Shown: positions 7,897 through 15,643 of the stretch, one piece after another | Position numbering within the stretch: position 1 is the first letter of the stretch | Layout: each line of letters begins with the position of its first letter | Origin: Pandoraea faecigallinarum | GTDB taxonomy: Bacteria > Pseudomonadota > Gammaproteobacteria > Burkholderiales > Burkholderiaceae | Length of the DNA stretch: 64,000 nucleotides | Assembly: GCF_001029105.3 (NCBI RefSeq) | Contig: NZ_CP011807.3 | Coordinates: forward strand, 1,612,001 to 1,676,000 | Direction: 5' to 3' | The notes under the pieces: model-generated | What the model was told of the DNA's origin: nothing | What the model saw: the letters and a program-made list of their open reading frames with translations, nothing else | Database searches by the model: none | Translations under genes and position numbers: made by a program

Positions 7897-8880
7897 ATGA
7901 ACCTGTCCGACTTCACCGACACGCTAATCGTCAATGTCGCGCGACGTGAACGGGAGACGGCCGCCATTGCCGTCTTCGAACTACGTGCGTGCGATGGCGG
8001 TCCGCTGCCGCCGTTCACTGCCGGGGCTCACATCGAGTTGTTCCTGCGCGAAGGGTTGTCGCGATGCTATTCGCTGCTCAACGATCCGGGGGAGCGGGAC
8101 CGCTACGTGATCGCCGTGAACCGCGATCCGGCCAGCCGTGGCGGTTCCGCCTTCGTGCACGAACATCTGCACGAAGGCGGGACGCTCAGGATCGGTGCGC
8201 CGCGCAACCACTTCCCGCTCGATGAAACGGCCGCGCGCAACGGGCTCACCGTACTCGTTGCCGGGGGCATCGGCGTCACACCGCTGCTGTCGATGGCCGC
8301 CCGTCTGGAAGCCATGCAGCGTCCGTGGACATTGCATTACTGTGCGCGCAACCGCGATACGGCGGCGTTCGCAGCGCGTCTGACGGGCGAGGCGTTCGCC
8401 CACGGACGGGTCGAATGGCACTTTGACCGGGCGCCGGGGCAGGGCTCGCTCGATCTCGGGCGGCTCGTCGACGAAGCGGCGCCCGGCACGCATTTGTACT
8501 GCTGCGGACCGTCGCCGATGTTGCAGGCGTTCGAAGCGCAGGTGGCGCGCCGCGCGGACTGCCATGGACATGTGGAGTATTTCGCAGGCGCCGGCAGCCC
8601 CGAAAGTGCCGACGGGGCCTACGACGTGGTGCTCGCGAAGTCCGGGAAGACGGTCAGGGTCAACCCGGGAAAAACCATGCTCGATGCGTTGCTCGACGCC
8701 AGTGTGCACGCCCCGTATTCTTGTCGCGAAGGCGTTTGCGGGACATGCGAAGTCGCTGTGCTCGAAGGCACGCCCGAGCATCGCGACCTCGTGTTGAGTC
8801 AGGAGGAGCGGGCGAGCGGTCGCACCGTCATGATCTGCTGCTCCGGATGCCGGGGCGAGCGGCTGGTGCTCGATCTTTAA
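7897..8880 (+). CDS. Oxygenase reductase: FMN/NAD domain fused to plant-type 2Fe-2S ferredoxin (phthalate dioxygenase reductase type)
   Basis: A 327-residue class IA reductase. The N-terminal flavin-binding barrel carries RCYSLLN, the NAD domain carries VAGGIGVTPLLSM and CCGPSPM, and the C-terminal ferredoxin has C276, C281, C284 and C314. It would pass electrons from NADH through FMN and the 2Fe-2S cluster to the Rieske centres of the two oxygenases encoded upstream. It lies 18 bp after the amidohydrolase gene in the same operon. No separate ferredoxin gene is visible, in keeping with this two-component design. Confidence 0.92.
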   Translation: MNLSDFTDTLIVNVARRERETAAIAVFELRACDGGPLPPFTAGAHIELFLREGLSRCYSLLNDPGERDRYVIAVNRDPASRGGSAFVHEHLHEGGTLRIGAPRNHFPLDETAARNGLTVLVAGGIGVTPLLSMAARLEAMQRPWTLHYCARNRDTAAFAARLTGEAFAHGRVEWHFDRAPGQGSLDLGRLVDEAAPGTHLYCCGPSPMLQAFEAQVARRADCHGHVEYFAGAGSPESADGAYDVVLAKSGKTVRVNPGKTMLDALLDASVHAPYSCREGVCGTCEVAVLEGTPEHRDLVLSQEERASGRTVMICCSGCRGERLVLDL

Positions 8881-8931
8881 TAACGCCTATCACTATCAGT
8901 GCGTCCGGGACAGGGCGCGGGAGGAGACGTC

Positions 8932-10425
8932 ATGCAAAGCGGTTTCACTCATACCATCGACGGTCGCGGCGAGTCGGGCGACACATCGTTCGATGTCGTC
9001 AATCCGGGCACAGGCACACCGTTCGCCGTGTGTCCGGAGGCGTCTCGCGATCAGCTGGACCGGGCCGTGGCCGGCGCGCGCCGTGCGTTCGAGTCCTGGC
9101 GCGAGACTACCCCGGCCGAGCGGCGCGAGCGGCTGCGCGGCTTCGCCGAGGCGCTCAAAGCGCGCAGCAAGGAAATCGCCACGTTGCTCACGCGCGAGCA
9201 GGGCAAGCCGTTCGCGCGCGCGCAGGATGAAATCAATCGCGCATTCGCCAATCTCGAAGGACTGCTGGCACTGGAGCTGAAGCCCGAGTTGTTGCGCGAT
9301 AACGAACGCGGTCACGTCGAGCTGCAGTATCACCCGCTCGGTGTCGTGGGGGCGATTACCCCATGGAACGTGCCCGTATTGCTCGCGTTGCCGAAGATCA
9401 CGCAATCGCTCTACACGGGCAATACCATCGTACTCAAGCCGTCACCCTACACGCCGCTCACGACGCTGCTCATCGGGGAGATTGCGCGCGAGCATTTCCC
9501 GCCCGGCGTGGTGAACGTGGTCGCCGGAGGCAACGATCTGGGGGCGTGGATGACCGAGCATCCCGGCATCGACAAGATTTCGTTTACCGGCTCGGTCGCT
9601 ACCGGCAAGCGCGTCATGGCGAGCGCGGCGAGCACGCTCAAGCGCGTGACGCTGGAGCTTGGCGGCAACGATGCCGCCATCGTGCTCGATGATGTCGACG
9701 TGACGGCCATTGCACCGCGGCTGTTCTGGGCATCCTTCGGCAACAGTGGGCAGATATGCATGGCGATCAAGCGTCTGTATGTCCACGAGAAGGTGTACGA
9801 CGCCATGTGCGAAGCGCTGGCCGGGATTGCCCGCCGGGTGAAGGTGGGCGAAGGGTTCGAAGAGGGCGTGCTGATGGGGCCGGTGCAGAACCGCATGCAG
9901 TACGAGCGTGTGCTGGCGCTTATCGAGGACACGCGACGCGAGAACGCGCGCATTCTGTGTGGCGGCGAAGCGTTGCCGCGCCCGGGCTATTTCATTGCGC
10001 CGACTATCGTGGCCGACATCGCCGAGGGCACGCGGCTCGTGGACGAAGAGCCGTTCGGGCCGGTGCTGCCGGTGATTCGATTCAGCGATGTGGACGACGT
10101 CGTGCAGCGTGCCAACCGCACGCGTTTCGGCCTGTCGGGTTCGGTCTGGAGCGCCGACCCCGGGCGCGCTCGGGCGATTGCGCAACGGCTCGAAGTGGGC
10201 ACGGCATGGATCAATCACCACGTGGGCGTGGAATACGACGTGCCGTTCGGCGGCACGAAGGAGTCGGGCATCGGCCGTGAGTACGGCATCCAGGGCCTGA
10301 AGCACTACACGGAGACGCGCGCGGTGAGCGTTCCGATTCTGCCGCCCGTGCCCCCCATGCCCGCCATGTCGCCTGCGGCGCCTATTGCGCCGGCGGCGCC
10401 GTCCGCCAACACGCCGCAGCGCTGA
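8932..10425 (+). CDS. Aldehyde dehydrogenase family protein (NAD(P)-dependent)
   Basis: A 497-residue ALDH. The catalytic Cys is C276 in NSGQICMA, the general base is E242 in TLELGGND, and the NAD-binding FTGSVATGK and GAITPWNVP segments are present. Start ATG 8932 has a strong GGGAGGAG; a GTG at 8899 is also in frame but has no comparable site. The last 30 residues form a Pro/Ala/Met-rich tail not usual in the family. In this operon it could oxidise an aromatic aldehyde (vanillin or a biphenyl dialdehyde analogue) to the acid that feeds the oxygenases, or a semialdehyde formed after ring opening. Substrate unknown. Confidence 0.9.
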   Translation: MQSGFTHTIDGRGESGDTSFDVVNPGTGTPFAVCPEASRDQLDRAVAGARRAFESWRETTPAERRERLRGFAEALKARSKEIATLLTREQGKPFARAQDEINRAFANLEGLLALELKPELLRDNERGHVELQYHPLGVVGAITPWNVPVLLALPKITQSLYTGNTIVLKPSPYTPLTTLLIGEIAREHFPPGVVNVVAGGNDLGAWMTEHPGIDKISFTGSVATGKRVMASAASTLKRVTLELGGNDAAIVLDDVDVTAIAPRLFWASFGNSGQICMAIKRLYVHEKVYDAMCEALAGIARRVKVGEGFEEGVLMGPVQNRMQYERVLALIEDTRRENARILCGGEALPRPGYFIAPTIVADIAEGTRLVDEEPFGPVLPVIRFSDVDDVVQRANRTRFGLSGSVWSADPGRARAIAQRLEVGTAWINHHVGVEYDVPFGGTKESGIGREYGIQGLKHYTETRAVSVPILPPVPPMPAMSPAAPIAPAAPSANTPQR

Positions 10426-10456
10426 GCGCGCGCACGAATCGTTCAGGAGAGACGAC

Positions 10457-11236
10457 ATGTCCACCACGAATGCGCCGGGACATCCCGGCATGAGTCTGTC
10501 GGCACGCGCCGACGCGTTGGAACACCGGATGATCGAGGAGCTCGACCGCAAGATCGTTCGCTCGGTGCTGTTCACGTCGGGCGATCGCGACCCGACGGCG
10601 CCGATCATGCCGCCGCCGGGCGGAAAACCCGATCCGCGGCATTTCCTGATGGGCGACGACCCGCGTTTGCAGAAGATGCCGGCGCGCCCCACGTTGCTCG
10701 ACTTCTTCCGTCACCGCTTCGCGCCCGCGAACCACCTGCTGCAAAGCGCAACGCACGCGCTCAAGGCCGGGCACGACGAGAAGACGGTCCTCGCCTGTTT
10801 GCTGCACGACATCAGCGTGTCGGGGTTCATCCGCGCCGATCACGGCTATTGGGGGGCGCAGTTGATTGCGCCGTACGTGGACGAGGAAGTCAGCTGGGCC
10901 ATCCGTTACCATCAGGCGCTGCGGTTCTTTCCGGATGCCTCGGTCGGCTACGACTACCCCGAGGCGTATATCCGCTACTTCGGTGCGGACTATGAGCCCG
11001 AGGACTACGTCAAGGCCGACTGGGAGTACGCCCGGAATCACAAGTGGTACATGACGAGCCGGCTGATCACACTCAACGACATTTATTCGTTCGACCCGAA
11101 CGCGCAGGTGAGCTGGGATCCGTTCATCGACATCATCGGCCGGCATTTCAGGCAGCCGAAGGAGGGACTCGGCTTCGACGGATCGCCGTGCGCTCACATG
11201 TGGCGCACCATCATCTGGCCGACGAAGTTCCTGTAA
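10457..11236 (+). CDS. HD-domain protein of unknown reaction, last gene of the aromatic operon
   Basis: A 259-residue protein with an HD-superfamily core: H93, the H117-D118 doublet in LLHDIS, H129 (ADHGYWG) and H152 (RYHQAL), spaced as in metal-binding HD proteins. The region after residue 150 is Tyr/Trp-rich and does not look like a (p)ppGpp or cyclic-nucleotide hydrolase. Some HD proteins (PhnZ, myo-inositol oxygenase) are mixed-valent diiron oxygenases, and an oxidative role would suit an aromatic operon. I cannot tell hydrolase from oxygenase by eye. AGGAGA precedes ATG 10457, 31 bp after the ALDH gene, so it is probably co-transcribed. Confidence 0.7.
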   Translation: MSTTNAPGHPGMSLSARADALEHRMIEELDRKIVRSVLFTSGDRDPTAPIMPPPGGKPDPRHFLMGDDPRLQKMPARPTLLDFFRHRFAPANHLLQSATHALKAGHDEKTVLACLLHDISVSGFIRADHGYWGAQLIAPYVDEEVSWAIRYHQALRFFPDASVGYDYPEAYIRYFGADYEPEDYVKADWEYARNHKWYMTSRLITLNDIYSFDPNAQVSWDPFIDIIGRHFRQPKEGLGFDGSPCAHMWRTIIWPTKFL

Positions 11237-11440
11237 CCCCACGTGAGGGCGGCGCAAGTTCCGGACGTCCTTCATGTCCTTTCCCGCATTGCCTGCCGCG
11301 TCGACGGCCGGCAGGATTCGAGCGACAACGCCTGCCGCGCCGGTTCGCGACGCGGTGTCGGGGGGCCGGGTTCCAGTAAAATGGCGCCAAAATGGCACGC
11401 AGATGCCGCTCGCCATCGGGGGATATGGAGGTCATCCACA

Positions 11441-11590
11441 ATGAAAAAACTCACTTTCCTGCTTCTCGCCGCGTCGGCGCTGCTGACCGGTTGTGCGGTC
11501 TACCTTCCGGACGACGGTCCGCACGGCGGCCGTGGCGGGCCCGGCAACGGGTTCTGCCCGCCGGGCCAGGCCAAGAAGGGGAATTGCTGA
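11441..11590 (+). CDS. Small outer-membrane-type lipoprotein, hypothetical
   Basis: A 49-residue product with a Lys-Lys start, a hydrophobic stretch and the lipobox LLTGC, followed by a Gly/Pro-rich tail ending in two Cys. GGAGG lies 10 bp before ATG 11441. The mature peptide would be only about 31 residues. Small lipoproteins of this shape are common in Burkholderiaceae; no function is known to me. It stands alone between the aromatic operon and a LysR gene. Confidence 0.7.
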   Translation: MKKLTFLLLAASALLTGCAVYLPDDGPHGGRGGPGNGFCPPGQAKKGNC

Positions 11591-11756
11591 AGTGGGACAG
11601 GTGCAGCGCTCGCCGTGCGTGTCACCGGCACCGATGGCGGCCGATGCCTTGCTAGCGGACTGAGAGGCGGCCGTTCGACGCCGGGCGTAATGCGCGCGAT
11701 TCCCGAACGTCGGCGCGCTTTGATTGTGAGTGCTCTTTGCGGCGGATTGGAAATTT

Positions 11757-12686
11757 ATGGCACTGAGCCGATTGAATGCGCGGCAGCTCGAAACATTTCT
11801 CGCGATTGCCGATTGTGCAAGCATTGCGCGCGCGGCGGACCGGGTCTGCCTGACGCCCTCCGCCGTGAGCCAACTGCTCGGCGAACTGGAGCGCGAAGTC
11901 GGCTTCCGGCTTTTCGACCGGACCACCCGGCGTGTGTCGCTGACGGTCGCCGGTGCCGACTTTCTGCCGGCGGCGATGGCCGCCATGACGCAACTTTACG
12001 CCGCGCAGCGCGCGGCCAAAAATATCCGGGACCGGGCGTCGGGCGTCATTCGTGTCGGCGCGCCGCTCGTGCTGTGCGCTGGCGTCCTGCCCGACGCCAT
12101 TGCCGCCTATCGCGACCTGCATCCGAACGTGACGATTCGCCCCTTGGACGTCGAGGTCGAGCAACTCGTGCCATCGGTCGCCGACGCGCGAATCGACATC
12201 GCCCTGGGGCCGAATCAGCCGTTGGGCGAACGGGTCGGTGCGACGCCGCTGTTCGATAGCCCGTGGGTGGTCTGGTGTTCGCCCCGGCATGCGCTCGCGC
12301 GCTACGATGTCGTGCCGTGGGAGGCACTGCGCGAAACCGCCGTGGTCGCCACCGGGCGCGATCACGAGTACAGCGTGACGCGCATGCTCAGCGACCAGCC
12401 GGACAGCCACCGGGTCCTGCCTGTCGAGATCGTGGAGAACGTGACGACCGCGTTCGGGTTGGCGCGCGCGGGGCTGTCGGTCACGCTTGCCCCCGATTAC
12501 GTTCAGGGCTTCGCGCGCAGTCAGGGACTGGTGATGCGACGAACGGGAAAGCCAGAGACGATCCGGCAGATTTGCCTCTATCACTCGAAAGAACGCGAAC
12601 TTTCGCCGGCGGCAGCCGAATTTCATTCCTTTCTCGTTCGCTGGTCCTGCGAATGGTATCGCGCATTGGTGTGCGCATCGGTGTGA
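11757..12686 (+). CDS. LysR-family transcriptional regulator
   Basis: A 309-residue LysR protein: N-terminal helix-turn-helix (LNARQLETFLAIADC through LTPSAVSQLLGELE, residues 5-45) and a periplasmic-binding-like effector domain. I start at ATG 11757 (MALSRLNARQ); the open frame reaches 11730 without a better site. It reads in the same direction as the class II aldolase gene 110 bp downstream, so it may regulate that gene or the aromatic operon upstream; no divergent target exists. Effector unknown. Confidence 0.88.
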   Translation: MALSRLNARQLETFLAIADCASIARAADRVCLTPSAVSQLLGELEREVGFRLFDRTTRRVSLTVAGADFLPAAMAAMTQLYAAQRAAKNIRDRASGVIRVGAPLVLCAGVLPDAIAAYRDLHPNVTIRPLDVEVEQLVPSVADARIDIALGPNQPLGERVGATPLFDSPWVVWCSPRHALARYDVVPWEALRETAVVATGRDHEYSVTRMLSDQPDSHRVLPVEIVENVTTAFGLARAGLSVTLAPDYVQGFARSQGLVMRRTGKPETIRQICLYHSKERELSPAAAEFHSFLVRWSCEWYRALVCASV

Positions 12687-12796
12687 TAGCCCTCGGCGGG
12701 TATTCGTAAGCGTTATTAAGGAATCGTTTAGCAGAAATCGCGATAGGCGATGCGGGGCCGCGTAGACTCTTTCCGAGTATTGAGGAGACACGCAAA

Positions 12797-13579
12797 ATGA
12801 CAACGATTTTCGAGCGCCCCGCCTTCGCGTCGCTAAACCAGCCCGACGGCATGAGCGATAGCGAGTGGGCGGCACGATGCGAACTCGCGGCCTGCTACCG
12901 GGTATTCGATTACCTTGGCTGGACAGAGCTGATTTACAACCACATCACGCTTCGTTTGGGCGACGCCGATCCGCCCGCATTTCTCATCAACCCTTTCGGG
13001 TTGCACTATTCGGAAGTCACGCCCCTGAATCTTGTCAAAGTGGACGCGGCGGGCAATATCCTCGGACACAGCGATTACCCGATCAATCCCGCTGGATTCA
13101 CGGTGCATGCCGCGTTGCATAACGGGTTGCCGGGGGCGCATTGCGTGATGCACACGCATACGACGGCGGGCGTCGCCGTTGCCTGTTCCGCCGCGGGTTT
13201 GCGAAGCGATAACTTTTACAGCGCGCAGTTGCAGGAACGCGTCGCGTATCACGACTTCGAAGGCGTGACCGTCAATCCGGAGGAGGGGCCGCGGCTCATT
13301 CGTAACATCGCCGGAAAGCGGGCGGTCATTCTCCGGAATCACGGACTGCTCTCGTGGGGCGGGAGCATTCCCGAAGCGTTCACTTATCTATGGACGTTGA
13401 ATCGCGCCTGCGAAATCCAGCTTGCGACGAGCGCCATGGGACCGTCGCTGGCCATCGGTCCCGAGATTACGGCGAAATGCGCGCGCGATGCACTGCAATT
13501 CGATCCGGCATTCGGCGCCGGACGGGACGTATTCGACGCATTGGTGCGAATGGCCTTTCGTCGTGATTCGTCGATGTAA
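12797..13579 (+). CDS. Class II aldolase/adducin-family protein
   Basis: A 260-residue protein with the HTHT zinc-binding motif near residue 116 and the RNHGLLSWG strand with the third His ligand near residue 181. This family includes fuculose-phosphate aldolase, ribulose-phosphate epimerase-like enzymes and decarboxylating variants that act on hydroxy-keto acids. A good GAGGAG precedes ATG 12797. It follows a LysR gene and is not clearly in an operon with ribA. The catalytic specificity cannot be assigned. Confidence 0.85.
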   Translation: MTTIFERPAFASLNQPDGMSDSEWAARCELAACYRVFDYLGWTELIYNHITLRLGDADPPAFLINPFGLHYSEVTPLNLVKVDAAGNILGHSDYPINPAGFTVHAALHNGLPGAHCVMHTHTTAGVAVACSAAGLRSDNFYSAQLQERVAYHDFEGVTVNPEEGPRLIRNIAGKRAVILRNHGLLSWGGSIPEAFTYLWTLNRACEIQLATSAMGPSLAIGPEITAKCARDALQFDPAFGAGRDVFDALVRMAFRRDSSM

Positions 13580-13754
13580 GACGGCAGGAACCGGGCGTCT
13601 GGACGCCTTCGGAGCCGGTCCATTGGACAGGCCCGTGCAACAGTGTGTTGCATGCGTGCGTCTGTTGAAATTCGCAAATGGCGGTACACTCCGAGCACAC
13701 GCCATCGCTGTGAGGTGGCACGCGACTCCCATTTCAGCCGGTCTTAACGTCAAC

Positions 13755-14414
13755 ATGAAGTCCCCTGGTACTGCCTCTGCCACGCTCAATTGCGATGCAG
13801 GCGAATGCGTCGAGCTTGTTGCCACGGCAACGCTGCCCACCCGCTACGGCACTTTCACTTCCCACGCGTTTCGCGTCAAAGACAGCAGCAACGAACATCT
13901 TGCTCTGGTCATGGGCGACGTGACCGGGGCGAGCGCCGACGCGCGTGCGCCGCTGGTGCGCCTGCATTCGGAATGTCTGACGGGGGACGTTTTCGGCTCC
14001 TACCGCTGCGATTGCGGTGAGCAACTCGATGCGGGCATGCGCAAGATCGCCGAAGAAGGCCGTGGCGTGATGCTGTATCTGCGCGGTCATGAAGGACGCG
14101 GCATCGGCCTGAGCAACAAGATTCGTGCATATCTGCTGCAAGAGCAGGGCCGCGACACGGTCGAGGCAAATCTCGATCTCGGCTTGCCCGACGACGCCCG
14201 CGAATACGATTCCGCTGCCGCCATCCTGCGCATTCTCGGTGTGGGTTCGGTGCGCCTCATGAGCAACAATCCGAAGAAGTTCGACACGCTGATCAAACAC
14301 GGCATCCCCGTGAGTGAACGGGTGGCGCTCGATATTCCGATGCGCGAAGAGAACGAACGCTATATCCGGACCAAGCAGGCCAAGTTCGGGCACTACTTCG
14401 AAGAGAACGAGTAA
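13755..14414 (+). CDS. ribA: GTP cyclohydrolase II
   Basis: A 219-residue stand-alone RibA, which converts GTP to the pyrimidine precursor of riboflavin. The zinc-binding Cys residues lie in [20 protein letters not shown], the catalytic/GTP-binding [10 protein letters not shown] follows, and the C-terminal SNNPKK and KFGHYF segments are typical. Start ATG 13755 is chosen because the family's N-terminal strand begins shortly after; the longer upstream frame overlaps intergenic DNA. No FMN riboswitch signature is visible upstream. Confidence 0.93.
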   Translation: MKSPGTASATLNCDAGECVELVATATLPTRYGTFTSHAFRVKDSSNEHLALVMGDVTGASADARAPLVRLHSECLTGDVFGSYRCDCGEQLDAGMRKIAEEGRGVMLYLRGHEGRGIGLSNKIRAYLLQEQGRDTVEANLDLGLPDDAREYDSAAAILRILGVGSVRLMSNNPKKFDTLIKHGIPVSERVALDIPMREENERYIRTKQAKFGHYFEENE

Positions 14415-14432
14415 GCATCGGGCCGCGTCGCG

Positions 14433-14600
14433 TCAGCCGGGCAACGAGAGGCCGGTGAAGTCGTAGGGCTGCAAGGCTTCGGCCAGATTGCGCCCGATCG
14501 CCGGCAGATGTTGCGACGAAGGCGCGCAGGGCCGCCGGCCGGGCGCGTGCGGGCAGGACGGCGTGGTTTTCGAGCAAATTCTGAAGATGGTTGCGATGCA
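14433..14600 (-). pseudogene. Possible decayed gene fragment (tail of an unidentified protein)
   Basis: On the minus strand a stretch reads NLLENHAVLPARARPAALRA in one frame, then HLPAIGRNLAEALQPYDFTG and a TGA at 14435 in a neighbouring frame. Both look like real, GC-biased coding sequence, but they are out of phase with each other. This suggests the last 50 or so codons of a gene broken by a frameshift. I cannot name the parent family. It may also be chance coding-like sequence. Confidence 0.25.
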
Positions 14601-14640
14601 GCAATTTTCGCTTGACGCTCCAAATTCGCCTCAGTTACCA

Positions 14641-14986
14641 TCCGCCCTGTCTTCAATTTAAGGGGTAAGTCCGTGAATTCCGATGCCAGTAGTCCTCGAT
14701 CTTTGATCGATTGATTGCCTGAGGATCCACAGCCTTCCCTGTGCCGCATCCTCATGCAGGATGCGGTGTCTGGCGCCAACCGAACGCTCTATCTGAGCGT
14801 GCCCTCCCAGGGCTCCCCGGCGCAATTCCCGCAAAAGTTTCCACCGCCGCGCCCGTAACGGGTGCCGTCGTTCTGCGCGTGTGCTTTGGCTCGTGCGCTT
14901 TGCGACGACATGTCCTCACGAGCGCGCCGTTCATGCCGCATGTCTGCATGCGGCAAGGACACTTCGCTGTCATGCGAGGGGAAATC
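14641..14986 (+). promoter_or_regulatory. Structured 5' leader before the ACT/MgtC-like gene
   Basis: About 350 bp without a convincing long gene. It holds a possible 13-codon leader ORF (GTG 14673-14714, 7 bp after AAGGGG) and two strong hairpins: CCGCATCCT / AGGATGCGG with a 5-nt loop (14744-14766), and GCCGCATG / CATGCGGC with a TCTG loop (14935-14954) ending 32 bp before the ATG of the next gene. Neither hairpin has a U-tract. Because the genes downstream are magnesium related, this could be a metal-responsive leader, but it does not match the M-box as I know it. Confidence 0.4.
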
Positions 14987-15328
14987 ATGCGAGCTTTTCA
15001 AACGTTTCAGGCTTTCCAGAGCCAACCGACGCGCACCACGCCGGTGTCGCACCTCACCATCGTCTGCCTGGCCGAGGCACTCGGCGCCTTGCGCAAGCAG
15101 ATGTTCATCGACCTCACCGCGCTCGGTCTGCGCGCCACGCACGTCAGCATTACGCGCTGGAGCGACCGCAACGAGGCGTCGGCCACCGTCACGCTCGATT
15201 GCCCGCAATCGTCGCGCGCATCGCTCACGTCGCTCGTCATGCGACTGTCGGGCGAGCACAGCGTGCGCCGCGTGTTCTGGTCCGACGACACCTCGCGTCG
15301 CGCCACGCCCGGTCCGGCATCCGCCTGA
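14987..15328 (+). CDS. Small ACT-like / MgtC C-terminal-domain-like protein upstream of mgtA
   Basis: A 113-residue protein preceded by GAGGGGAA. The central part (residues 20-105) alternates predicted strands and helices, with a RWSDRNEASATVTLDC strand and a LTSLVMRLSGEHSVRRVFW helix-strand unit. This resembles the ACT-like C-terminal domain of MgtC, but no MgtC membrane part is present. It lies 315 bp upstream of the Mg2+-ATPase gene in the same direction. The function is unknown; a soluble modulator of Mg2+ uptake is an inference from context. Confidence 0.6.
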   Translation: MRAFQTFQAFQSQPTRTTPVSHLTIVCLAEALGALRKQMFIDLTALGLRATHVSITRWSDRNEASATVTLDCPQSSRASLTSLVMRLSGEHSVRRVFWSDDTSRRATPGPASA

Positions 15329-15405
15329 GCGCGTCGACCTAACGTTGCCCGCGCGCACGCCTTCGCCCGCGGGTTCGCCTAATACCATAAATAAGGAGTC
15401 CGAAA

Positions 15406-15576
15406 ATGGAAGACGGAAGTAGCCGAATGTGGCCCGTCGGGACCTCGTGCACCATGCATGGCTTCCCGACGGGCGATCCGATGCCATCCCACAATCGTTT
15501 TGCTTTCACCGACCGCGCGCCGCGCGGCGCGGCTGGGTGCGCTCGCGCTGTTTTCCGGAGAAAGGATCTCCGTTAG
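15406..15576 (+). CDS. Short leader ORF with strong ribosome site upstream of mgtA
   Basis: A 56-codon ORF begins at ATG 15406, seven bases after a near-perfect TAAGGAG. Its first half contains a hairpin with 10-bp arms CCCGTCGGGA (15433-15442) and TCCCGACGGG (15464-15473). Its 3' half includes GC palindromes and a CGGAG/CTCCG stem just before the stop. The peptide is Pro-, Arg- and Met-rich and resembles no family I know. The ORF ends 67 bp before mgtA. It may be a small protein, or a leader peptide whose translation controls mgtA as mgtL does in Salmonella; the second is inference. Confidence 0.5.
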   Translation: MEDGSSRMWPVGTSCTMHGFPTGDPMPSHNRFAFTDRAPRGAAGCARAVFRRKDLR

Positions 15577-15643
15577 CGTCTGACGAATCCGGCCGGCCGC
15601 CATGCCATGGGCATGTCAGCGTAAGCCGCGCCAGGAAATCGTC

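Noticed and set aside
13580..13754. FMN riboswitch before ribA
   Set aside because: The conserved core of the FMN element is not visible in the 175 bp before the gene.
14641..14986. M-box magnesium riboswitch
   Set aside because: The hairpin spacing and conserved loops I know for the M-box are not found; kept only as an unclassified structured leader.
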